NCBI GenBank assembly: GCA_031263875.1
Contig: JAISEX010000315.1
Span: forward strand, 1 to 7,489
Length of the DNA stretch: 7,489 nucleotides
From: Eubacteriales Family XIII. Incertae Sedis bacterium
GTDB taxonomy: Bacteria; Bacillota; Clostridia; Peptostreptococcales; Anaerovoracaceae
Direction: 5' to 3'
Shown here: one piece after another, positions 1-4,997 of the stretch
Numbering within the stretch: position 1 is the stretch's first letter
Layout: every line of letters starts with the position of its first letter
Program-made: the position numbers and the translations under genes
Notes under the pieces: model-generated
Seen by the model: the letters and a program-made list of their open reading frames with translations, nothing else
What the model was told of the DNA's origin: nothing
Databases searched by the model: none

Positions 1-1
1 A

Positions 2-2296
2 CTTTCCGAATCCACAGGCGTTTATCTTAATAATAACGCCGGCACAATAACCCTCTACGCCAAATGGATAGAAAAAACCGGCTACAAAGTAGTTTACGAC
101 ACACAAGGCGCAACAACAGGTACAATAAACAACAAAGAAAACGTCAAATGGACAGACGCCAGCCTTTTGCCGGGCACACAAGTAGAGAAAACCGGCTACA
201 CTCCACCCCAATGGAACGTGACAGCAAACGGAAGCAAAGCAGGTGTTTTAGGAACAGACAAATACTCGGAACTCGCGGCAAGCGACATTCCGGAATCCAT
301 TACGCTAACCGCCCAGTGGTCACCTCGCACAGACATTCCACTCACCTTTAACGCAAACGGAGGAACAGACGGCTCACCAACATCATGGAGCGACTTAACT
401 TTCGGTCAAACTATAAGCGCCAAAGGCAAAACTCTTCCCGCAAAAGACACAGGCGCGCCGACCCGCACCGGCTACACGTTCTCCGGCTGGTCTACAATAG
501 AAGGCTCGTCTAACTCCGCAGACTTCAACGAATCCGCAACAGTAGACTGGACGTCAAAAAACGTTTACGCGGTTTGGACAGCAAAACCGGTCACCATAAC
601 GTATGAGGCGGCAGGAGGATCAGACCCGAACGGCGGAACTGCGGTCGGCACATTAGGCGAACAAATCGGAACATTAGCCACAACATCCAAAACAGGCTAT
701 GATTTTGTGTGGAAAAATGGCGGCACGGTGTATTCAACGGAGACGGTTTTATCCGAAGCGGCAGGAGTGGTATTAACCGACGGAGAAGGCAATAACACCC
801 TCACGCTCACCGCCGATTGGACAGCCGACCCCGTCGCAATTACCTACGACCTCAACGCGGGCGACGACGAAACAGCCGGGCTGACAAACACGCCATCAGA
901 CGCAGGCACGTACCATTCAGCAATCGCAATTTTCCCGGCAGCCACGCGAACCGGCTACACCCTGGAAGGCTGGTACGCGGACGAAGATGTGACCGATAAC
1001 GAGTACGAAGCGGGAACCGCGATCAGCGCGGGCGTGACATACGACAGCGGTTACAAACTCAAACTCTACGCGAAGTGGTCAGCGAAATCCGTGACAGTGA
1101 ACTATCAGTACAATTACGGGACGGCGGGAGTTTATGACACCGCGTCCGGCACATACGACGGGAAGATCGACGCCGCGCCAACTGTGCCCATTCGCGCGGG
1201 CTATACGTTTGGTGGTTGGTTCAAAGACGAAGCGGTAACGGACGCGTGGATATTCGGCGAGGAAGGCACAGCATTGAACGCGGATAACGGTGTTGAGAAC
1301 GCGAACGAAGCGACGCCCACTTTATCCCTCTACGCCAAATGGACAGCGAATCCTCCGCAGACCTACACCGTAACGGTGAATAGCGGCACGGGCGGCGGCT
1401 CGTTTGCGGTGGGAGCCGAAGTGAGCATTATCGCGGACACGCTGTCAGGTAAAATATTTGACAGTTGGACAGGCAGCGTAGACTTTGCCGACGCGAACAG
1501 CCCCGCGACGACTTTCATTATGCCCGCGAATGCCGTAACCGTCACCGCGACGTATAAGGATGCGCCTGTCGTTGTGCCTCCCGGCTCCACGGTAGAAGAA
1601 GACGGGGATAATATCAAAGTGACGCTTCCTGACGATGGCGGCAGTGTTATCGTGCCTCCCGGATCTGCGGTAATGCCCGGTGAGAACGAGAATGAAATTG
1701 AAGTCATCATGCCCGGTGATGGCGGCAGTGTTATCGTGCCTCCCGGCTCTGCGGTAACACCCGGTGAGAATGAGGGTGAAATTGAAGTTACCTTGCCCGG
1801 CGATGGCGGTAGTGTTATCGTGCCTCCCGGCTCTGCGGTAATGCCCGGCGAGAATGAGAGTGAAATCGAAGTCATCTTGCCCGGTGATGGCGGCAGTGTT
1901 ATCGTGCCTCCGGGCGCTACGGTAGACGCGGAAGGGAATGTTACCGCTCCGCCGGAGCCGCCCGCAACGGAGAATGGTTGGGTGAAAAATAAAGATGGCG
2001 AGTGGGAATATCTCGTGGGTGGCGAAGCGAAAACTGGCTGGCTGTACGATACGAGCTACAAAGCCTGGTTCCACTTCGACACAAACGGCGCAATGCAGAC
2101 CGGTTGGGTCTATGACCAGAGCGACAAAGCATGGTATTATCTCGCCGGGAACGGCAAAATGGTCGCGGGTAAATGGTTTCATGATACCGATGGAAGATGG
2201 TATTACCTCTCCGGCAACGGCAAAATGCTGACGGGGAAACAGACGATTGGCGGGAAGGTTTACTCGTTCAGAGGAAATGGAGTGTGGGTAAACTAA
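2..2296 (+). CDS. Large surface protein, C-terminal part: InlB-type repeats, VPPG tandem repeats, cell-wall-binding repeats (5' partial)
   Basis: This is probably an exported cell-surface protein, but its function is unknown. The frame is open to the left edge, so the gene begins outside the window; internal ATG/TTG codons are not needed as starts. In the visible 764 residues, modules of the InlB B-repeat (Listeria-Bacteroides repeat, Flg_new) type run to about residue 447. They show GYTFSGW, GYTLEGW and GYTFGGW cores, and modules end in YAKW, TAQW, YAVW or TADW near residues 22, 106, 192, 273, 359 and 447. Residues 454-519 resemble the divergent InlB repeat (YTVTV, then FDSWTG, then IMPANAVTVTATY). 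Residues 520-655 are an acidic VPPGS repeat region. Residues 659-764 are choline-binding-like GW...WYYL repeats, which probably anchor the protein non-covalently to the wall. There is no LPXTG motif. The 5' part is more A-rich, with many ACA, GCA, AAA and AAC codons, than the 3' part or the neighbouring genes. Repeat families are clear; ligand and role are not. Confidence 0.9.
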   Translation, partial: LSESTGVYLNNNAGTITLYAKWIEKTGYKVVYDTQGATTGTINNKENVKWTDASLLPGTQVEKTGYTPPQWNVTANGSKAGVLGTDKYSELAASDIPESITLTAQWSPRTDIPLTFNANGGTDGSPTSWSDLTFGQTISAKGKTLPAKDTGAPTRTGYTFSGWSTIEGSSNSADFNESATVDWTSKNVYAVWTAKPVTITYEAAGGSDPNGGTAVGTLGEQIGTLATTSKTGYDFVWKNGGTVYSTETVLSEAAGVVLTDGEGNNTLTLTADWTADPVAITYDLNAGDDETAGLTNTPSDAGTYHSAIAIFPAATRTGYTLEGWYADEDVTDNEYEAGTAISAGVTYDSGYKLKLYAKWSAKSVTVNYQYNYGTAGVYDTASGTYDGKIDAAPTVPIRAGYTFGGWFKDEAVTDAWIFGEEGTALNADNGVENANEATPTLSLYAKWTANPPQTYTVTVNSGTGGGSFAVGAEVSIIADTLSGKIFDSWTGSVDFADANSPATTFIMPANAVTVTATYKDAPVVVPPGSTVEEDGDNIKVTLPDDGGSVIVPPGSAVMPGENENEIEVIMPGDGGSVIVPPGSAVTPGENEGEIEVTLPGDGGSVIVPPGSAVMPGENESEIEVILPGDGGSVIVPPGATVDAEGNVTAPPEPPATENGWVKNKDGEWEYLVGGEAKTGWLYDTSYKAWFHFDTNGAMQTGWVYDQSDKAWYYLAGNGKMVAGKWFHDTDGRWYYLSGNGKMLTGKQTIGGKVYSFRGNGVWVN
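1634..1885 (+). repeat. 84-bp in-frame tandem repeat (3 full units, degenerate flanks)
   Basis: Units start with GATGGCGG at 1634, 1718, 1802 and 1886, exactly 84 bases apart, giving three full units and a partial fourth that runs to about 1933. A shorter degenerate unit precedes them at about 1559-1633. Each unit encodes 28 residues of the form DGGSVIVPPGSAV followed by xPGEN, a variable residue, EIEV and LPG or MPG. Units differ by a few substitutions only. The array is acidic and Pro/Gly-rich and lies between the InlB-like domains and the wall-binding repeats, so it is probably a spacer or stalk. Confidence 0.92.
1976..2293 (+). repeat. Choline-binding-like cell-wall repeats (about five modules)
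   Basis: The last 106 residues of the surface protein are about five modules of roughly 20 residues. They begin GWVKNKDGEWEYL, GWLYDTSYKAWFHF, GWVYDQSDKAWYYL, GKWFHDTDGRWYYL and GKQTIGGKVYSF. The spaced aromatic and Gly residues are those of the CW_binding_1/choline-binding family, which binds choline-bearing teichoic acids or other wall polymers. At the DNA level the two copies of AACGGCAAAATG near 2150 and 2217 show recent duplication. The actual ligand cannot be deduced here. Confidence 0.85.
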
Positions 2297-2486
2297 GCCG
2301 AACAAATTTATAGTAACAGAATGGGGACCGCGCGAAGAATGTGCGGCTCCTGTTCGTTGTTTCTGTATTGCTTCGCTCCGCTCGCGGGTGACATGGTGGA
2401 CGGCAGGGGAAGGATGCTTACGCTGTGTTTTATCTCGCTTTTTCTAGCGCTCACGCGATGAAGTAATACGCCGTAGAGGGGTGAAC

Positions 2487-2499
2487 GGGTAGTGTACCC
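2487..2499. repeat. Small hairpin GGGTA/TACCC
   Basis: GGGTA at 2487-2491 and TACCC at 2495-2499 form a perfect 5-bp stem with a 3-base loop (GTG). The flanks CGGG and CCCG offer an alternative pairing. It is the first of three compact hairpins within about 120 bases. Confidence 0.5.
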
Positions 2500-2534
2500 T
2501 GCCCGCATGTGTCCGCGCAAGGGATAGGAGGGGT

Positions 2535-2556
2535 GCGGCAGCAGCCGCGAAGCGGC
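2535..2556. repeat. Alternating GCGGC / GCCGC / GCGGC hairpin pair
   Basis: GCGGC (2535-2539), GCCGC (2544-2548) and GCGGC (2552-2556) lie in a row. The middle block can pair with either the left arm (4-base loop AGCA) or the right arm (3-base loop GAA). The two hairpins are mutually exclusive. Confidence 0.55.
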
Positions 2557-2587
2557 CGGAGCGGTAGCGAAGCCCCGGATAGCCCGG

Positions 2588-2606
2588 TGGGGCACGCAGT
2601 GCCCCA
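2588..2606. repeat. Perfect 8-bp hairpin TGGGGCAC/GTGCCCCA
   Basis: TGGGGCAC at 2588-2595 and GTGCCCCA at 2599-2606 form a perfect 8-bp stem with loop GCA. There is no T-run after it on either strand, so it is not an intrinsic terminator. It is the strongest single dyad in the region and suggests either a folded RNA or a repeat-element palindrome. Confidence 0.65.
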
Positions 2607-2664
2607 TGCGCCCGGAAATATACTGTTGGTTTACTTCGTCGCTTTGCTTATCACGTGCCATGCG

Positions 2665-2690
2665 GCGGCCATCGAAAGAGCCGCTTTTTT
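2665..2690 (+). terminator. Rho-independent terminator
   Basis: GCGGC at 2665-2669 and GCCGC at 2680-2684 form a GC stem with a 10-base loop, followed directly by six T residues at 2685-2690. A second GCGGC at 2662-2666 offers an alternative register. The terminator lies about 370 bases after the surface-protein stop, so the transcript either has a long structured 3' end or another RNA ends here. Confidence 0.7.
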
Positions 2691-2770
2691 GTCATGAAAC
2701 GCTCGTTATATGCCCATAAAGCGATCTCTCCGCCAAAGCGCAAGATTAGTACGATTTTCAGCAAATCAAT

Positions 2771-2788
2771 TCGCTAAAATTTTAACAA
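2771..2788. promoter_or_regulatory. Rex-like operator, upstream copy
   Basis: TCGCTAAAATTTTAACAA matches the clostridial Rex consensus TTGTTAANNNNTTAACAA at 12 of 14 fixed positions; the right half-site TTAACAA is perfect. Its centre is 60 bp upstream of the second site at 2831-2848. It also contains the 10-bp palindrome TAAAATTTTA. Because it is AT-rich, a chance match is possible. The paired arrangement is what makes it credible. Confidence 0.45.
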
Positions 2789-2805
2789 AATGAATGAAAT
2801 TCATT
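2789..2805. promoter_or_regulatory. Inverted repeat AATGAAT-GAA-ATTCATT
   Basis: A perfect 7-bp dyad with a 3-base spacer lies between the two Rex-like sites and close to the expected -35 region of the acyl-CoA dehydrogenase promoter. It could be an operator for another regulator. I cannot name a matching family. Confidence 0.4.
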
Positions 2806-2822
2806 ACGCGATGCTGTAAAAT

Positions 2823-2831
2823 TGATATAAT
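2823..2831 (+). promoter_or_regulatory. Extended -10 promoter (TGATATAAT) for the acyl-CoA dehydrogenase
   Basis: TATAAT at 2826-2831 is a perfect -10 hexamer and is preceded by TG one base upstream, the extended -10 pattern. No good -35 hexamer lies 17 bases upstream, which fits an extended -10 promoter. Transcription would start near 2838, about 36 bases before the ATG. Confidence 0.65.
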
Positions 2832-2848
2832 TGTTATATTCGTAACAA
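2831..2848. promoter_or_regulatory. Rex-like operator overlapping the transcription start
   Basis: TTGTTATATTCGTAACAA has perfect TTGTTA/TAACAA arms and matches TTGTTAANNNNTTAACAA at 12 of 14 fixed positions. It starts on the last base of the -10 hexamer and covers the predicted start site, which is a repressor geometry. Rex is an NADH/NAD+-sensing repressor known to control butyryl-CoA-forming genes in clostridia. That Rex acts here is an inference. Confidence 0.6.
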
Positions 2849-2873
2849 AGTAAGAAAGGCATGGCGCAAAATA

Positions 2874-4016
2874 ATGGATTTTCAAACCAGTAAAGAACAT
2901 GAATTTGTAAGAAAAATGGTGCGCGAGTTCGCGGTGGCGGAAGTGGAACCCATCGCGGCCGATATCGACAAGGAACACCGGTTCCCCGAAGAAAATATAC
3001 CGAAGATGGCACGTTACGGTCTGCTCGGCATACCATTTCCCAAGGAGTGGGGCGGCAGCGGCGGCGATAATATCGCGTATTCCATTGCGGTCGAGGAGCT
3101 TTCGCGCGTCTGCGCGACGACGGGCGTTATCTGCTCGGCGCATACGTCGCTCTGTGCGTGGCCGATTTATCATTACGGCACGGACGCGCAGAAGGAAAAG
3201 TATCTGATCCCGCTCGCGAAGGGCGAGAAGCTCGGCGCTTTCGGACTGACGGAGTCCAACGCGGGTACCGACGCGTCCGGTCAGCAGACCAAGGCGGAGG
3301 ATAAGGGCGATCACTGGCTTATCAACGGCAGCAAGGTGTTTATCACGAACGGCGGCTACGCCGACACTTTCGTCGTGATGGCGATGACCGACCGTTCCAA
3401 GGGCAACCGCGGCATATCATCGTTTATCGTCGAAAAGGATTTCGAAGGGTTTTCCGTCGGAAAGACAGAGGACAAGATGGGCATCTGCGGCTCATCGACG
3501 ACAGAACTCGTCTTTCAGAACATGAAAGTTCCGAAGGAAAATCTTCTCGGTGAGGTCGGACAGGGCTTTAAGGTCGCGCTGTCGACGCTCGACGGCGGGC
3601 GCATCGGTATCGCTTCGCAGGCCCTCGGCATCGCGCAGGGCGCTTTTGACGTGACGATCGAGTATATGAAGTCGCGCCGCCAGTTCGGTAAGCGGCTCGC
3701 CGATATGGATCCGCTCCGTTTTGAGGTGGCCGATCTGAAGACGAGGATAGACGCCGCGCGTCTTTTGATCCACCGGGCGGCTGATATGAAGGACCGGCAC
3801 GAGGCGTACGGCCCGCAGTCCGCGATGGCGAAATTATTCGCGGCGGAAACGGCCATGCATGTAACGACGAAGTGTGTACAGTTGCACGGCGGTTACGGTT
3901 ACACGAAGGATTATCCCGTCGAGCGCATGATGCGCGACGCGAAGATCACCGAGATCTACGAGGGCACGTCCGAGGCTCAGAAGCTCGTTATCGCGGCGTC
4001 GGTATTCGGCAGATAA
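2874..4016 (+). CDS. bcd: Short-chain acyl-CoA dehydrogenase (butyryl-CoA dehydrogenase/enoyl-CoA reductase type)
   Basis: This is an FAD-dependent acyl-CoA dehydrogenase of 380 residues, the usual full length. Family signatures are GLTESNAGTDASG at 124-136 and the QLHGGYGYTKDY...RMMRD block at 336-355. The expected catalytic Glu is E363 in IYEGTSEAQ. The N-terminus (MDFQTSKEHEFVRKMVREFA) is typical of clostridial Bcd/AcdA proteins, so ATG 2874 is taken as the start, although the nearest purine-rich site (AAGAAAGG, ending at 2859) is 14 bases away. Being followed by etfB and etfA, it most likely works as an enoyl-CoA reductase within a cytoplasmic Bcd/Etf complex, taking electrons from EtfAB. 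Substrate is uncertain: crotonyl-CoA is commonest, but acrylyl-CoA or caffeyl-CoA-like substrates are possible, and no pathway neighbour settles it. The symbol bcd is by family resemblance. Confidence 0.9.
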   Translation: MDFQTSKEHEFVRKMVREFAVAEVEPIAADIDKEHRFPEENIPKMARYGLLGIPFPKEWGGSGGDNIAYSIAVEELSRVCATTGVICSAHTSLCAWPIYHYGTDAQKEKYLIPLAKGEKLGAFGLTESNAGTDASGQQTKAEDKGDHWLINGSKVFITNGGYADTFVVMAMTDRSKGNRGISSFIVEKDFEGFSVGKTEDKMGICGSSTTELVFQNMKVPKENLLGEVGQGFKVALSTLDGGRIGIASQALGIAQGAFDVTIEYMKSRRQFGKRLADMDPLRFEVADLKTRIDAARLLIHRAADMKDRHEAYGPQSAMAKLFAAETAMHVTTKCVQLHGGYGYTKDYPVERMMRDAKITEIYEGTSEAQKLVIAASVFGR

Positions 4017-4057
4017 GGCGCGGGAAAATCGTTTGTCTATTAACAGTCAAAATGCCG

Positions 4058-4083
4058 ATAAACGTTAGAATATTAACGTTTAT
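4058..4083. promoter_or_regulatory. Perfect 10-bp dyad upstream of etfB (weak Rex-like core)
   Basis: ATAAACGTTA at 4058-4067 and TAACGTTTAT at 4074-4083 are exact inverse complements separated by six bases. The core GTTAGAATATTAAC matches 9 of the 10 inner positions of the Rex consensus (GTTAANNNNTTAAC), but the outer bases differ, giving 9 of 14 overall. There is no T-run, so it is not a terminator. It is an operator candidate for etfBA expression. TATAAA at 4081-4086 touches its right arm and could be a -10 element. Confidence 0.55.
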
Positions 4084-4100
4084 AAAGATCGGAAAAATGC

Positions 4101-4129
4101 TTGAACAGTTGCTAAAAATCGTTTAAGAT
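4101..4129 (+). promoter_or_regulatory. Candidate sigma-70-type promoter for etfBA
   Basis: TTGAAC at 4101-4106 (4 of 6 to TTGACA) and TAAGAT at 4124-4129 (4 of 6 to TATAAT) are separated by exactly 17 bases. This would start transcription near 4136. It lies 18 bases after the dyad at 4058-4083 and 57 bases before the etfB start. The matches are moderate; the alternative is readthrough from the dehydrogenase promoter. Confidence 0.4.
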
Positions 4130-4133
4130 ACAA

Positions 4134-4160
4134 GCGGGGGCTTTGCGATTCATCCCTCGC
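4134..4160 (+). other. Leader hairpin ahead of etfB
   Basis: GCGGGGG (4134-4140) can pair with CCCTCGC (4154-4160), seven pairs including one G-U, around a 13-base loop. It lies at the predicted 5' end of the etfB transcript and 14 bases before the ribosome binding site. It could stabilise the 5' end or affect translation, or it may be incidental. Confidence 0.3.
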
Positions 4161-4185
4161 ACCATACAGGAAACAGGAGGAAGTT

Positions 4186-4989
4186 ATGGCATTCAAAATT
4201 ATCGTTTGCGCGAAACAAGTGCCGGATACGAACGAGATAAAAATCGATCCGGTCACCAAGACGCTTGTTCGGGAGGGAGTTCCGAGCATACTCAACCACG
4301 ACGACGCGAACGCACTCGAGGAAGCCCTTAAAATCAAGGACGTCTATCCCGATACGCATATCACCGTCATTACGATGGGCCCGCCGCAGGCGAAGGATAT
4401 GCTCCGGGAATGTCTGGCGATGGGCGCCGATGACGCGATTCTCGCTTCGGACAGGGCGCTCGGCGGCTCCGACACGTGGGCGACGTCCAACGCGCTCGCG
4501 GCGGTCTGCCGCAAGGTCGGCGATTACGACCTTATCTTCGCGGGACGTCAGGCCATCGACGGAGATACCGCGCAGGTCGGCCCGCAGCTCGCGGAAAAAC
4601 TCGGCGTGCCGCAGGTGACGTATGTGACGGAATTCGCCATCGAGGACGACCGGAAGAATATTACCGTCAAGCGCGCGCTCGAGGACGGGTATGAGCTGAT
4701 CAAGATCAAAACGCCGTGCATGCTGACCGCGATCAAGGAGCTGAACGTTCCGCGCTATATGTCGATCGGCGGCATTTACGACGCGGTGCGGCACGATATA
4801 CCGAGCTGGGGCGCTGCCGAACTCGGGGTCGACCCGGACAAGGAAGTCGGCCTGCTGGCTTCTCCCACAAACGTCTACCGCTCGTTTACGCCGGCGCCGA
4901 AGGGCAAGGGCGTGACGATCGAGGGTGAAAGCGATAAGGATGTCGCAGATAAACTTATTATCGCCCTCAAGGCGAAGCATGCGATATAA
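4186..4989 (+). CDS. etfB: Electron transfer flavoprotein, beta subunit
   Basis: EtfB is the beta subunit of a heterodimeric flavoprotein. In bifurcating ETFs it holds the FAD that accepts a hydride from NADH. The 267-residue product is a normal full length. It has the N-terminal [12 protein letters not shown] strand, the nucleotide-binding segment [14 protein letters not shown] at 120-133, and a full match to the ETF-beta signature at about 161-181 (VKR..EDGYE.I....PCMLT). The start is set by a strong AGGAGG at 4175-4180, five bases before the ATG. It is 169 bases after the dehydrogenase and 8 bases before etfA, so etfB and etfA are surely cotranscribed. It should dimerise with the downstream EtfA and serve the upstream dehydrogenase. 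The family call is certain; bifurcation is inferred from the gene order and the EtfA fusion. Confidence 0.95.
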   Translation: MAFKIIVCAKQVPDTNEIKIDPVTKTLVREGVPSILNHDDANALEEALKIKDVYPDTHITVITMGPPQAKDMLRECLAMGADDAILASDRALGGSDTWATSNALAAVCRKVGDYDLIFAGRQAIDGDTAQVGPQLAEKLGVPQVTYVTEFAIEDDRKNITVKRALEDGYELIKIKTPCMLTAIKELNVPRYMSIGGIYDAVRHDIPSWGAAELGVDPDKEVGLLASPTNVYRSFTPAPKGKGVTIEGESDKDVADKLIIALKAKHAI

Positions 4990-4995
4990 GGAGAG
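4988..4995 (+). promoter_or_regulatory. Ribosome binding site of etfA, overlapping the etfB stop
   Basis: AAGGAGAG begins within the etfB TAA stop. Two in-frame ATGs follow: 4998 (four bases from AGGAG) and 5004 (ten bases). Neither spacing is ideal, so the true EtfA start could be either Met1 or Met3 of the listed protein. The overlap of stop codon and binding site points to translational coupling. Confidence 0.6.
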
Positions 4996-4997
4996 AG

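Larger units (their letters stand above)
2297..2664. other. Gene-poor, hairpin-rich intergenic region
   Basis: No credible gene is present. Short open frames on both strands here have no recognisable domain, and their translations look like translated repeat sequence. The stretch is GC-rich and full of short perfect dyads, listed separately. It carries ATTGCTTCGCTCCGCTCGC at 2367-2385, which resembles a class of dispersed intergenic repeats found in many bacterial genomes, and a looser relative (TTACTTCGTCGCTTTGCT) near 2631. It ends directly before the terminator at 2665-2690. It may be the long 3' untranslated end of the surface-protein transcript, an independent small RNA, or a dispersed repeat element. 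I do not recognise a known RNA family. Confidence 0.5.

Noticed and set aside
167..169. TTG as the start of the surface-protein gene
   Set aside because: The same frame is open to base 2 and encodes a typical module end (TLYAKW) upstream, so the start lies outside the window.
1634..1940. Regularly spaced 84-bp repeats considered as a CRISPR-like array
   Set aside because: Units are contiguous, in frame, a multiple of three and coding throughout, with no unique spacers.
1445..2305. Long open frame on the minus strand (286 codons) opposite the surface-protein gene
   Set aside because: It mirrors the tandem repeat and wall-binding repeats of the coding strand, its translation shows no domain, and the + frame has unmistakable repeat families.
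2308..2661. 117-codon minus-strand frame in the intergenic region, and a 62-codon + frame at 2509-2697
   Set aside because: The sequence is built from palindromes and possible repeat elements, there is no binding site or domain, and the + frame runs through the terminator stem.
4058..4083. 10-bp dyad considered as a terminator after the dehydrogenase gene
   Set aside because: The stem is AT-rich and no T-run follows; an operator fits better.
4150..4980. 276-codon open frame on the minus strand opposite etfB
   Set aside because: Shadow of EtfB; no recognisable domain and low-complexity basic/acidic composition.
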